24,437 nucleotides of DNA, taken from the NCBI GenBank assembly GCA_009691925.1, contig SIAG01000009.1:1-24437 (forward strand), written 5' to 3'. Below the pieces are notes generated by a model, which worked only from the letters and a program-made list of their open reading frames with translations, was not told the origin of the DNA and searched no databases. The stretch is from Planctomycetaceae bacterium (GTDB lineage: Bacteria; Planctomycetota; Planctomycetia; Pirellulales; UBA1268). How positions within the stretch are numbered: the stretch's first letter is position 1; the number at the start of each line of letters is the position of its first letter. The position numbers and the translations under genes are program-made. This document shows positions 1 to 8,536 of the stretch, piece by piece.

Positions 1-80
1 CCAACTGGAGTCCGAGGAGGCGTGCCGCTGCTGCCCGCAGAGGCCCGCCGACAGCCTGTGAGGATCAGCCGCCGGATCGA
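1..80. other. Window edge, no supported gene
   Basis: This is the 80 bases downstream of the sugar-1-phosphate transferase stop codon. No start codon with a ribosome binding site and no terminator-like hairpin with a T-run can be made out. A further minus-strand gene of the polysaccharide cluster could begin just beyond the edge, but the sequence here is too short to show it. Confidence 0.4.
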
Positions 81-1226
81 TCAGGCCGCCGACCCACCGA
101 CCGTTGTGGTCGGGGCGACCTTCGCCGCCGGTGCCGCGGGGCAGAAGCGACGGAACCGCCACTCGGTCCAAGCCGTCAGCACCGCCGCCAGGAAGACGAC
201 GGTCAACGGCAGACAACGCCGAACGTCGGTCGACACGGATGGCTCGAGCATCATCCAGCCAGCGATCGCCCCCGCCGCGGCCAGCAGGGCATAGAGCACC
301 GCGACGGCGGCATGGCTGATCCCCGAACGAACCAAGCGGTGGAAGAGGAACTCACGGTGTGGCACGAGCGGATTGTGACCGCCCCAGACCCGCCGGATCA
401 CCGTCAGGAACGGGTCGTAGATGTAGGGCCAGGCCGCCATCGCCAGCGGCATGAAGAGCAGTTCCGTCGATCCGATCACGTCAAAGAGGGTCAAGGCGGC
501 AAAGAAGGTCCCCAGGAACGCACTCCCGACGTCCCCCATGAACACCCGGGCCGGGGCCCAATTGAAGACGAGGAATCCGGCGGCGGCAGCGCCGACGAAG
601 GACGACAGCAGGACGACCGGAAAGTCGCCGTCCCAGAAAGCGATACCGACGAACCCGATCGCCACAGCCACTGCCGCCAGCGCCGCCATGCCATCCGACC
701 CATCCATGAAGTTGAAGGCGTTGATGAACCCCACGATCCACGCGACGCTCAACGGCCAGGCCAGCCAGCCGAAATCGAGAAACGGCATCCCCGGCAGGTG
801 CAGCCCGCGGACCGGGCCGAGCACGGCCACGATCCCCGCCGCCACACCGATCTGCACGACGAGCCGGAGGAGGGCCCGGAGCGGACGGATGTCATCCCAG
901 AAACCGACGATGGCGATGATCAAACTGGGGAGGACGACACCCAGCGCCACCGGGAAGGCATAGAACGGCCAGCGGAAGCAGACCGCCGTCGAGGCCAAGC
1001 AACAGGTCAACACCAGGGATATCCCCCCGCCCCGGGCGGTGGGAAGGGAGTGAGCGCTGCGACCACTCGGCACGTCGACCAGACGCAACCGCGTCGCGAG
1101 GAGAATCATCACATCGACGAGCACGGCCGTGACGACAAACACCACGAGGGCCAAGCCAGGCCAGAGGATCGACTCGAGCGAGTCGAGCGTGGGGAACATT
1201 CGTTCCAGCGCCGGGGTTGGGTTCAC
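81..1226 (-). CDS. Polyprenyl-phosphate sugar-1-phosphate transferase (MraY/WecA/WbpL family)
   Basis: A 381-aa multi-pass inner-membrane enzyme that should transfer a sugar-1-phosphate from a UDP-sugar to undecaprenyl phosphate, the first membrane step of O-antigen or exopolysaccharide synthesis. Family motifs are in order: Asp-Asp at 111-112 (GFWDD), NFMDGSDG at 172-179, FMGDVGS at 229-235, and the cytoplasmic PHREFLFHRLVR segment near 289-300. Hydrophobic helices fill most of the rest. Length fits WecA/WbpL. The start is GTG at 1226; its GTGA overlaps the stop of the upstream dehydratase gene, so translation is probably coupled. The dehydratase partner makes a WbpL-like role (FucNAc/QuiNAc-type 1-phosphate transfer) more likely than MraY, because no cell-wall genes are nearby. 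The actual sugar is inferred, not shown. Confidence 0.88.
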   Translation of the reverse strand: MNPTPALERMFPTLDSLESILWPGLALVVFVVTAVLVDVMILLATRLRLVDVPSGRSAHSLPTARGGGISLVLTCCLASTAVCFRWPFYAFPVALGVVLPSLIIAIVGFWDDIRPLRALLRLVVQIGVAAGIVAVLGPVRGLHLPGMPFLDFGWLAWPLSVAWIVGFINAFNFMDGSDGMAALAAVAVAIGFVGIAFWDGDFPVVLLSSFVGAAAAGFLVFNWAPARVFMGDVGSAFLGTFFAALTLFDVIGSTELLFMPLAMAAWPYIYDPFLTVIRRVWGGHNPLVPHREFLFHRLVRSGISHAAVAVLYALLAAAGAIAGWMMLEPSVSTDVRRCLPLTVVFLAAVLTAWTEWRFRRFCPAAPAAKVAPTTTVGGSAA

Positions 1227-3175
1227 GACCGCGACTCCCGCGGATCGTGATCCTCACCCAGCGGCGCAGTCCCTACCGAAGACGCCATGCATTCCAGCGC
1301 CGCGATCTCCATCAGCACCCCGCGGGCGGCATCGGGGCCATCGGCGAGGATCGCGGCCTTGAGATCGCCGAGCCACTGACGAACCTCGGCCAGAGGGCGG
1401 ATGGGACGGGAGACTTGGAACACAAGACCACAACCGACGGAATGCCTGATCTCGTCGTCGAAAAACAGCTCCTCGGCGAGCTTCTCCCCGTCGCGGAGGC
1501 CACCGAAGCGGATCTCGACCTCCTCCCTCGGCACGCGCATCACGAACGCCAGGCACTTGACGAGCTCGACGATCTTGACCGGCTCGCACATGTCGAGGAT
1601 GAACGTCCCGCTCCCCCCGGCCAACGCCCCGGCCGCCAGTGAGAGACGGGCGGCATCGGACGCCGTGAGGAATCGCCGTGCCACGTCGGGATGGGTAACG
1701 GTGATCGGCTGGCGGCGGACAAGTTGGCGGGTGAAGATCGGCACGGCCGTCCCGCTGGAGCCGATGACGTTCCCGAATCGTACGACCACGAACTTCGTCG
1801 TTGAGCCCTCGCCGAGCGACTGGAGGAACCGCTCTGCGACGAGCTTCGAGGCCCCCATCACGCCCGTCGGGTTGACGGCCTTGTCGGTCGAGAGGGCGAC
1901 AAACGTCTCCACGCCGTGGCCCTCGGCGAGGTCGGCGAGTGCCGCCGTGGCGAGGATGTTGTTCTCGATCGCCTCCACGGGGTGCCCCTGGAGCATCGGC
2001 ACGTGCTTGTAGCCGGCGGCGTGGATCACGATCGCCGGCCGGTGGCTCTGGAAAACATCCTCCAGCCGCTCCGTGTCCTGGATGTCGACGAGGCCGAGAA
2101 CGAGGCCGATCTCCCCCTCCCCGAACGCGGCGGCCCGCTCCTGCAACTCCCTATGGATCTCGAAAAGGCTGCATTCCGATCGGTCGACCAGCAGGATCCG
2201 AGCTGGACGGAGCGTCACGAGGAGCCGGCAGATCTCGGCACCGATCGCTCCACCGGCGCCGGTGACCATGACCGTCTTGTCATGCACCCAGGAGGCGAGC
2301 CGAGGGCCGTGGGCGGACGCCGTCGGATCGGGGCGGGTGACGAGGTCGCGCAGTTCCACGCCGCGCACGCGGACGTCGGCATCTTCGCCGCACGGCTCGG
2401 CGATCACCACGCGGACGCCGATCTCGGTGCAGGCCTCGCAGATCCGTCGCAGCCGGCGGCCGAACACGCTCCCGGAGCGGACGATGACATCGGTCACACG
2501 CAACCGCTGGGCGCAGGCGGCGACATGGTCGATGCCACCGATCACGGGGGCGACGGCCGTTCGGGAGCCATGTCGGGTGGGATCGTCATCGAGCAGACCC
2601 GACACGAAATACCCCCCGCGCTCCGCCGACATCAACTGGGCGGCGATCGCCAACCCCTGCGGTGAGCCATCGATGACGAGGGCATTGCGCTGATGGCCGA
2701 CCGGCTCGGCGGGCATCAACTCTTCGTAGATGCTCCGCGCCGCCGCCTGGAGGCCACCGACGGCGAGGAGGGTGAAGGCCCAATCGAGGAGGAGGACGGT
2801 CCGGGGAATCTGGATCCAGCCCAGCCGCAGCGTGGTGAAGTAGTAATTGGCCGCCACGAGAACCAGCAGGCAGGTGGTCGTGGCCCGGACAAGGATGCTC
2901 AAATCCGCGAAGCGGATCGTGCGGAGCGACCGGTGGCAGATGCCGCGGGTGTAGAAGACGAACAGCTTCAACAGCACGACCCAGCCGATCGTGCGGACGA
3001 TCGTCGCCGCGTCGCTCCCCTGGAGGAGAAGCTCACTGCGGGTGAAGTACGCTGCCAGGTACGTCAGCCCGAAGACGATGGCGAGGCAGCCCGCCGTGAC
3101 GATCGCCTCGCGCGTCGGCGCGACCGACCGAAGCCAGATGCGGAAGGCCGAAGCGGCGGAAGCGATGAGCGGCAT
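1223..3175 (-). CDS. Membrane-bound nucleotide-sugar 4,6-dehydratase (WbpM/CapD/FlaA1 long-form family)
   Basis: A 650-aa protein. The N-terminal part has about four membrane helices (roughly residues 22-145), followed by a first Rossmann-like domain (about 165-260) and a catalytic SDR domain from about 300. The NAD(P)-binding motif TGAGGAIG is at 305-312. The catalytic region STDKAVNPTGVMGASK shows the Ser-Met-Lys arrangement (S429, M440, K444) typical of long WbpM-type enzymes, where Met replaces the usual SDR Tyr. Members convert UDP-GlcNAc to a 4-keto-6-deoxy sugar that feeds QuiNAc/FucNAc synthesis. The downstream gene overlaps by 4 bases and encodes the matching sugar-1-phosphate transferase, the same pairing as WbpM/WbpL. 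ATG at 3175 is the only start that retains all N-terminal helices. No strong Shine-Dalgarno is seen. Confidence 0.9.
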   Translation of the reverse strand: MPLIASAASAFRIWLRSVAPTREAIVTAGCLAIVFGLTYLAAYFTRSELLLQGSDAATIVRTIGWVVLLKLFVFYTRGICHRSLRTIRFADLSILVRATTTCLLVLVAANYYFTTLRLGWIQIPRTVLLLDWAFTLLAVGGLQAAARSIYEELMPAEPVGHQRNALVIDGSPQGLAIAAQLMSAERGGYFVSGLLDDDPTRHGSRTAVAPVIGGIDHVAACAQRLRVTDVIVRSGSVFGRRLRRICEACTEIGVRVVIAEPCGEDADVRVRGVELRDLVTRPDPTASAHGPRLASWVHDKTVMVTGAGGAIGAEICRLLVTLRPARILLVDRSECSLFEIHRELQERAAAFGEGEIGLVLGLVDIQDTERLEDVFQSHRPAIVIHAAGYKHVPMLQGHPVEAIENNILATAALADLAEGHGVETFVALSTDKAVNPTGVMGASKLVAERFLQSLGEGSTTKFVVVRFGNVIGSSGTAVPIFTRQLVRRQPITVTHPDVARRFLTASDAARLSLAAGALAGGSGTFILDMCEPVKIVELVKCLAFVMRVPREEVEIRFGGLRDGEKLAEELFFDDEIRHSVGCGLVFQVSRPIRPLAEVRQWLGDLKAAILADGPDAARGVLMEIAALECMASSVGTAPLGEDHDPRESRS

Positions 3176-3254
3176 GGAACGGATCTCAGGCCGGGGGCTG
3201 CCCGGCTCCTCGTCTAGCGCGCTCGTTCGGCTTGGACATGGACGTCTGTCTGGA

Positions 3255-3279
3255 GCGACGGATGACGCTTATCCGTCGC
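3255..3279 (-). repeat. Perfect 9-bp inverted repeat upstream of the dehydratase gene
   Basis: GCGACGGAT at 3255-3263 pairs exactly with ATCCGTCGC at 3271-3279 around a 7-base loop. It lies about 80-104 bases before the dehydratase start, so it could be a 5'-UTR hairpin or a repressor operator. There is no T-run, so it is not a standard intrinsic terminator for the SDR gene upstream. The function is inferred only. Confidence 0.4.
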
Positions 3280-3333
3280 CTAACGTCGATGAAATGATCG
3301 GTCCTAAACGTGCTAAAGTCCAGCCGCTCTAAC

Positions 3334-3347
3334 GGGGGAATTCCCCC
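3334..3347. repeat. 14-bp perfect palindrome GGGGGAATTCCCCC
   Basis: This uninterrupted palindrome is in the 253-bp gap between the SDR-DUF2867 gene and the dehydratase gene. It could bind a dimeric regulator. It sits just upstream, in the transcription sense, of an AT-richer stretch reading ACTTTAGC. No other copy was noticed in the window. Confidence 0.35.
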
Positions 3348-3428
3348 ACATCAGGGGACTTCAGACGATCTCCCCAGCGCGACTGCGACGGCTGGGAAGA
3401 TTGGCCGGGGACGCGGCCCGGGGCTCCC

Positions 3429-4970
3429 CTATGGCTCGTCGATCGGCCCTCCCCGTGGCGACCTGGCCCGGGCCACAATACCGGCCAGCATGCCGCCGAA
3501 GATGAGCTCGTGGAGCGGCCAGATGGCATACCAGTAGGCCAGGCCCCCGAGGCCCCGCGGGTCGAAGACGGCCGTCTGGTGAATCGTCACCATGCCCCCG
3601 TCGGTGGGGCCCGGATCCCGGCGGACCACCTCATATTCCAGCCAGCCGCGGCCGGGGAGCAGCATCTCCGCCACGAACCGGATCCGTCGCGGTGGATCGC
3701 ACGCCTCCACCCGCCAGCAGTCGAGGACATCCCCGGCGACGAGGCGGTCGGGATCGCGGCGCCCCCGTCCCATCCCCGGGCCCCCCAGGATCCGATCGAT
3801 CCAGCCCCGCAGCTGCCAGAGCCACTCGTGCCCGTACCAGCCGTGCGGGCCGCCGATCCGCTCGATGGCGGCGAAAGCCCGCTCGGGCGCGACATCGACG
3901 GTGGCATGGCGATGATCGACGAGCCGTGGCCCATCGAAGTGCCCGCCATACCGGCGTGGCAGTTCCTCGGCATCGGCGATGTCGGCCCACCGCCGCCCCT
4001 CGAAAACGGCGTCCTCCCGGGCCATCGCGTCGTGCACCGCCACCGCCAGCGACCTCGGCCGGATCGAAAAATCGTCGAGGGCGGTCCGATCGGTGACGAC
4101 GGTCGGGTTTTTCAACCCGTCGATCAGCTTCCGACCGACCTTCGAATACCGCGGCGTGACGAGCGCCAACCAGAGGCTCGAAAGCCGGGGTGTGAGCACC
4201 GGCACCGGAATCAGCAGACGGCGGAGTCCGCGCTGCCGGGCATACTCCCGCATGATGTCGCCGTACGACACTCGGTCGGGTCCACCGATGCCGTAGATCC
4301 TCGACCCCTTCCCCACCGGCCCGGTGCGGAGGTCGGCCGCAGCCACGAGATAGGCGACGACGTCATCGACGGCGATCGGCTGGGTGGGGGTCGCGAGCCA
4401 CGCCGGGCAGATCATCACCGGCAACCGCTCGACGAGCGTCCGCACGAGGTCGAAGGAGAAGCTCCCCGCCCCGATCACGATCGAGGCCCGCAGCTCGACC
4501 ACTTCGACTCCCGTCCCGCGCAAAATCGCCCCGACTTCGTGCCGGCTGCGGAGATGGGCCGAGAGCCGGTCGTCCTCGGCCCCCAGGCCGCCGAGGTAGA
4601 CGATCCGCGACACCCCGGCCCCCCGCGCCGCCTCGGCAAAACGCTCCGCGGCGAGTCGATCGGCGCGTTCGAAATCGACCCCCTGGTCCATCGAATGGAC
4701 CAGCCAGTAGGCGACCTCGACCCCGCCGCAGGCCTCGACCAGCGCGGCCGGGTCGGAAGCATCCCCGACGACGACGCTGATTCGCGACCGGAGCGACGCC
4801 ACCTGAGGGGCGCCCGGCGTGGAGGGCCCATCGGCATCGATCCGGTCGAGGATGGCCTCGAGTTTCTCAGCCTTGCGGACGAGGCAGCGAACCTCATGCC
4901 CACGCTCGAGGAGGGCTCCGAGGAGACAGCTCCCCACGTAGCCCGTAGCGCCAGTCAGGAGGATGTTCAT
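3429..4970 (-). CDS. SDR-family NAD(P)-binding protein with C-terminal DUF2867
   Basis: A 513-aa soluble protein. The N-terminus is an atypical/extended SDR with the dinucleotide motif GATGYVG at 7-13, closest to the NmrA/YbjT-type NAD(P)H-binding group. The C-terminal part (about 350-500) fits DUF2867; the WYGHEWLWQLRG and GPGMGRGRRDP segments are characteristic. This two-domain arrangement is common in bacteria but has no established reaction, so a substrate cannot be named. ATG at 4970 starts directly on the first beta strand (MNILLTGATG). No clear Shine-Dalgarno precedes it. It lies 95 bp after the metallopeptidase gene in the same direction and may be co-transcribed with it. Confidence 0.82.
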   Translation of the reverse strand: MNILLTGATGYVGSCLLGALLERGHEVRCLVRKAEKLEAILDRIDADGPSTPGAPQVASLRSRISVVVGDASDPAALVEACGGVEVAYWLVHSMDQGVDFERADRLAAERFAEAARGAGVSRIVYLGGLGAEDDRLSAHLRSRHEVGAILRGTGVEVVELRASIVIGAGSFSFDLVRTLVERLPVMICPAWLATPTQPIAVDDVVAYLVAAADLRTGPVGKGSRIYGIGGPDRVSYGDIMREYARQRGLRRLLIPVPVLTPRLSSLWLALVTPRYSKVGRKLIDGLKNPTVVTDRTALDDFSIRPRSLAVAVHDAMAREDAVFEGRRWADIADAEELPRRYGGHFDGPRLVDHRHATVDVAPERAFAAIERIGGPHGWYGHEWLWQLRGWIDRILGGPGMGRGRRDPDRLVAGDVLDCWRVEACDPPRRIRFVAEMLLPGRGWLEYEVVRRDPGPTDGGMVTIHQTAVFDPRGLGGLAYWYAIWPLHELIFGGMLAGIVARARSPRGGPIDEP

Positions 4971-5001
4971 GGAACGACCGATTGTTTCCGCGGCGTTGCG
5001 T

Positions 5002-5036
5002 AACGGGCGACGAACAGGCCACTTCGGGCGCCCGTT
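5002..5036. repeat. 8-bp inverted repeat between metallopeptidase and SDR genes
   Basis: AACGGGCG at 5002-5009 is complementary to CGCCCGTT at 5029-5036 with a 19-base centre. It could form a hairpin in the intergenic transcript. No T-run follows on either strand, so a terminator call is weak. Confidence 0.25.
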
Positions 5037-5065
5037 CCCGGGGCGTGGAGCCTGTGAAAATCAGA

Positions 5066-5923
5066 TCATGGCTCATCGGTTTCGAAGGCCCGGTCCATGA
5101 GCTTCGGATCGCCGGTCTTCAGGCCATAGAGAAACCAGCGCTGCCGCTGTTGGCTCGTGCCGTGAGTGAAGGCGTCGGGAACGACATACCCTTGAGCCTG
5201 CTTCTGAATCTTATCGTCGCCGATGGCGGCCGCGGCATTGACGGCGTCGAGGATGTCCTGCTCGTCGAGGATCCCCGCATAGCGGGCCTCGTGATGGGCC
5301 CAGACACCGGCGAGGAAGTCGGCCTGGAGCTCCATCCGCACCGAGAGCTTGTTGTAGTCGCGTTCCGACAGCCGCGACCGCATCGCCTGCACATTGGTGC
5401 TGATGCCGAGTTGGTTTTGGATGTGGTGGCCGATCTCGTGGGCGATGACGTAGGCCTGGGCAAACTCGCCCGGAGCGCCGAACCGCTGCTTCAGTTCGTC
5501 ATAGAACGCCAGGTCGATGTAGACCTTTTTGTCCATCGGGCAGTAGAAGGGCCCGGCTGAGGCGCTCGCCATCCCGCAGGCGCTTTGCACCTGACCGGTA
5601 AACATGACGAGTTTAGCGGGAACGTAGCGCTTCTCGAAGCTCGGCGGGAAGAGCCCTGTCCACACATCCTCGTTCTCGGCGAGGATCGTCTTGATGAAGC
5701 GGCCTCCGGCATCGTCAGCCGGTTGCTTCTGCGCCTCGGCCCGCGGCTGCGGCGCCGGGGCGAGGCCACGTGAAATGCCCATCGCCTGCTGGGGATCGAC
5801 CCCGAGGAACATTAGGCCGATCATGAGGAGGAGCGCGAACAGGCCCCCGCCGACCATCGCCGGGGCACCAATACCGCGCCGATCCTCGACGTTCTCACTC
5901 TGCCGACGACCTTCCCAACGCAT
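5066..5923 (-). CDS. YpfJ-family neutral zinc metallopeptidase, membrane-anchored
   Basis: A 285-aa protein with one N-terminal membrane helix (about 20-42), a hydrophilic Ala/Pro/Gln linker, and a zinc-peptidase domain. The catalytic motif HEIGH is at 162-166, and ELQADFLAG at 198-206 supplies the likely third zinc ligand. Both match the YpfJ/putative neutral zinc metallopeptidase family, as does the length near 285-290. The catalytic domain should face the periplasm. The open frame runs on upstream to 6415, but that part overlaps the MFS gene and is Arg/Pro-rich without family similarity. ATG at 5923 (MRWEGRR) preceded by a GAGAAG/AGAAAG stretch is therefore chosen. Substrates of this family are not well defined. 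Confidence 0.88.
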   Translation of the reverse strand: MRWEGRRQSENVEDRRGIGAPAMVGGGLFALLLMIGLMFLGVDPQQAMGISRGLAPAPQPRAEAQKQPADDAGGRFIKTILAENEDVWTGLFPPSFEKRYVPAKLVMFTGQVQSACGMASASAGPFYCPMDKKVYIDLAFYDELKQRFGAPGEFAQAYVIAHEIGHHIQNQLGISTNVQAMRSRLSERDYNKLSVRMELQADFLAGVWAHHEARYAGILDEQDILDAVNAAAAIGDDKIQKQAQGYVVPDAFTHGTSQQRQRWFLYGLKTGDPKLMDRAFETDEP

Positions 5924-5984
5924 CTTTCTGCTTCTCCACTTCGGGGAATCGGGGGGACTGTGGACCGCGGCGCGGCCCGGAACC

Positions 5985-5993
5985 AATCTAGCA
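5985..5993 (-). promoter_or_regulatory. Possible extended -10 promoter for the metallopeptidase gene
   Basis: On the minus strand the sequence reads TGCTAGATT about 60 bases before the metallopeptidase start. It resembles an extended -10 (TGnTATAAT, four of six core matches). No good -35 at standard spacing is seen. Planctomycete promoter consensus is poorly known, so this is tentative. Confidence 0.25.
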
Positions 5994-6108
5994 GACCAGG
6001 CCGCCCGCGACAGCCAACCGACTCCCGACGGGGGCCCCTCCGCGGGGGGTGAATGGCCCACGCCCTCCGGCCCCGCTGGTTCAGCGCGAAACCCACCCCG
6101 ACCAGCGA

Positions 6109-7629
6109 TCACTCCGGCAGTGGCTTGCCTTTGGTTTCCGGGAGGAACGGTAGCACGAACAGCCCCACCAGAAACACCAGACACATCGTCACGCCGGCGT
6201 ACCGCAACGGTTCGGGCGTTTCCCTGAAGACCTGGTTGAGCCACAACTTGACAAGCGGGCCAAGAGCAGCTACGAACCGACCGACGTTGTAGCAGAAACT
6301 CACTCCCGTTGATCGCAGCCGAGTCGGGAACAACTCGGGGAAATAGACCGCGTAGCCACCGAAAAGACTGAGCTGACAGAACCCCATGATCGGCACGAGT
6401 ACGAAGATCTGCCACAGATCCCTCAGCGTCCAGAACACGGTTACCGTGGAGACAAAAGCCGCCAGCAAGGCGATCGCGAATGTCTTCTTGCGGCCGATCC
6501 GCTGCGACAGTACCCCGAATCCAAACATTCCGAAGAACGCACCGACATTGATCGCGATCGAGCTGAAACTCTGGTAATAGGTCAATCGCCCTTTGATCTT
6601 TGGATCCACCGACCTCTTCACCTCCAGGAGCTCGCTGCCGAGCCCTTCCACGGCGTTGGCACTGACGGCCTCCTGCACCTGCCGCAGCGCCGTCGCGCGA
6701 GCCGTGTTACCGGAATCTTCAGCCGCAGCGATCTCGGCTGCGTACACGGCGGCCGTCACCGGCTTCGTCTGAACCTGGCGCGTCAGGTCGGGCACATAGA
6801 AGCCGACCGCCCACAACCCGATCACGCCAGAACATGCCAGGACGAGACCTAGCAGGGCATGTTTTCGCCATACCGGATGACCGAAGAGCTCGCGATAGGC
6901 CTGAGTCGTTGACACGACCTTGCCTTCCGCCCGACTCTTTTGCCACGCATCAGGCTCCTTCAGGTTGCGCCGAATCACGATCGTGAGGAGGGCCGGCAGT
7001 GCACCGATACAGAACATGATCCGCCAGGGACTGCTGACGAACCCTTCCCCTTCTGCCATCCCCAGTCCCAGGTTGATGAGTGCCGCACTGATGTTGCCGA
7101 ACGCCGAGAGCGCCTGCAGCAGCGACAATGCATAGGGTCGTGCCCTGGAAGGCATCACCTCGGCGACGAGAGACACACCGACGGCGAACTCGCCCCCAAC
7201 TCCCAGCCCGGTCAGAAAGCGGTAGAACGCGAAGTCATAGATGCTGACCGACATCGCGCTCAACCCGGTGAACAGGGAATACATCAGGATCGTGATCATC
7301 ATGGTCCTCGCCCGCCCGATCCGATCTCCCAGCATCCCGAAGATCAGTCCACCCGTCGCCCATCCGGCGATGAACACGGACGTGGCGATATCGCCGCACT
7401 TCTGCGCCTCGCTGGCCAGGAGTTTCGCATCCTGGATGTGGCTGAGCAGATCGCTCATGGCCGCCGGACGCGCCAGAATGAAGAGCTGCTGATCGAGGCA
7501 GTCAAACAGCCACCCCAGCGCCGCCACCACGAGGACAAACCAGTGATAGCGGGTCATCCCGGTCCACCAGGGCAGCCCGTCATTGGGAATCGTGTTCCCC
7601 TTCGACTCAAAGTGGGGCAGATCTGCCAT
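6109..7629 (-). CDS. Major facilitator superfamily transporter (sugar/organic acid type)
   Basis: A 506-aa polytopic membrane protein. MFS motif A is GMLGDRIGRART at 98-109 after the second helix, with the mirrored GVLSQRIGRKKT in the second half. DCLDQQLF in helix 1 and FLTGLGVGGEFAVG in helix 4 resemble the sugar-porter/aromatic-acid-porter group. An insert of about 70 residues, unusually charged and Ala-rich, sits in the second half between helices (from about 270). It follows a TIM-barrel isomerase and a Gfo/Idh dehydrogenase in the same direction (66-bp gap), so import of a sugar, polyol or sugar acid is likely. By eye its third-codon positions look less GC-rich than its neighbours, which could mean more recent acquisition; I did not compute this. 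ATG at 7629; no Shine-Dalgarno visible. Confidence 0.88.
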   Translation of the reverse strand: MADLPHFESKGNTIPNDGLPWWTGMTRYHWFVLVVAALGWLFDCLDQQLFILARPAAMSDLLSHIQDAKLLASEAQKCGDIATSVFIAGWATGGLIFGMLGDRIGRARTMMITILMYSLFTGLSAMSVSIYDFAFYRFLTGLGVGGEFAVGVSLVAEVMPSRARPYALSLLQALSAFGNISAALINLGLGMAEGEGFVSSPWRIMFCIGALPALLTIVIRRNLKEPDAWQKSRAEGKVVSTTQAYRELFGHPVWRKHALLGLVLACSGVIGLWAVGFYVPDLTRQVQTKPVTAAVYAAEIAAAEDSGNTARATALRQVQEAVSANAVEGLGSELLEVKRSVDPKIKGRLTYYQSFSSIAINVGAFFGMFGFGVLSQRIGRKKTFAIALLAAFVSTVTVFWTLRDLWQIFVLVPIMGFCQLSLFGGYAVYFPELFPTRLRSTGVSFCYNVGRFVAALGPLVKLWLNQVFRETPEPLRYAGVTMCLVFLVGLFVLPFLPETKGKPLPE

Positions 7630-7695
7630 GGAGGTTGATCCCGGGGAGGAGGGGCGGAGGAACGATGGAATCGGGCCCGGCGGCGAGCAGATGGC

Positions 7696-8523
7696 CTACG
7701 CCGCCCCGAGCCCGGCCGCGACCCCCCGCATGTAGGCGATGCTCTCCCAGGCGGCGCGCTCGGGACCAGGAGCATAATCGAAGACCTCGACGCTCACCCA
7801 TCCGGGATAGCTGACGCCGCGGAGGGCCGCGAAGATCGGACCGAAGTCGACCGCGCCAAAGCCGGGCCCCCGCAGGTTGGCGTCGTTGGCATGGAAGTGC
7901 TCGAGGTGGCGGGCCGAAGCCCGGATGATCGCGGGAATAGGCTCGACTTCGCTCGACATCGCTTTGACGTCGAGATGCAGTCGAACGTGCGGTGAGCCGA
8001 TCCGCTCAATCAGCCGGCAGGTCTCGGCGGCGGTGTTCAGAACGTCGGTCTCGCTCGGTGCGAGCGGCTCGAGGGTCACCACCGTGCCGGTTTCCTCGAG
8101 CACCGGTACGAGGTCCGTGAACACCCCCCGGAGCCGGTCGATGGCTTCCTGCGGCGTCGTGCCGGGAAGGAGGCTGCGCTGCTGCGGTGAGCCGAAGACG
8201 AGGACGCGGCCGTCGATGTCGCGGCAGAGGCGCGCCAGCTCGCCGAGGTAGGCCGTCGTGGCCCGACGCACCGAGGCGTCGGCGTGCGTCGCATGGAAGC
8301 CCTCCGTCTTAGCCAGGAGCCAATGGAGTCCGAGGCACTCCAGTCCTGCGGCGCGGATCGTGTGTCGGATCGTCGCCCGTTGCCGCGCCGAAAGCTCGGT
8401 GACGAGGCTCGCGAGGGTGAACGGCGCGACCTCGAGGCCGCTGTAGCCCGCGGCGGCTGCTTCGGCACAAGCCCGCTCCAGCGGCCAGTCGACAAACGTC
8501 TCGTTACAGATGGCGTAGCGCAT
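7696..8523 (-). CDS. Sugar phosphate isomerase/epimerase, xylose-isomerase-like TIM barrel
   Basis: A 275-aa protein of the AP-endonuclease-2/xylose-isomerase-like TIM barrel family. It opens with MRYAICNETF, the usual first beta strand, and continues with GYSGLEVAPF, VTLEPLAPSET (probable metal-ligand Glu), HLDVKAM (Asp region), HFHANDAN (His/Asp region) and WVSVEVFDY (C-terminal Glu). These are the positions where the family binds a divalent metal. Such enzymes isomerise or epimerise keto-sugars or act in inositol-type pathways; the substrate here is unknown. ATG at 8523 has CCGGAG about 6 bases upstream. The gene lies 13 bp downstream of the Gfo/Idh gene and 66 bp upstream of the MFS gene, so an operon is likely. 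Confidence 0.88.
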   Translation of the reverse strand: MRYAICNETFVDWPLERACAEAAAAGYSGLEVAPFTLASLVTELSARQRATIRHTIRAAGLECLGLHWLLAKTEGFHATHADASVRRATTAYLGELARLCRDIDGRVLVFGSPQQRSLLPGTTPQEAIDRLRGVFTDLVPVLEETGTVVTLEPLAPSETDVLNTAAETCRLIERIGSPHVRLHLDVKAMSSEVEPIPAIIRASARHLEHFHANDANLRGPGFGAVDFGPIFAALRGVSYPGWVSVEVFDYAPGPERAAWESIAYMRGVAAGLGAA

Positions 8524-8536
8524 CGCGGCTCCGGAG

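Noticed and set aside
5924..6415. N-terminal extension of the metallopeptidase frame
   Set aside because: It overlaps the MFS gene, is Arg/Pro/Gly-rich and has no family similarity. The start at 5923 has a ribosome binding site and fits YpfJ length.
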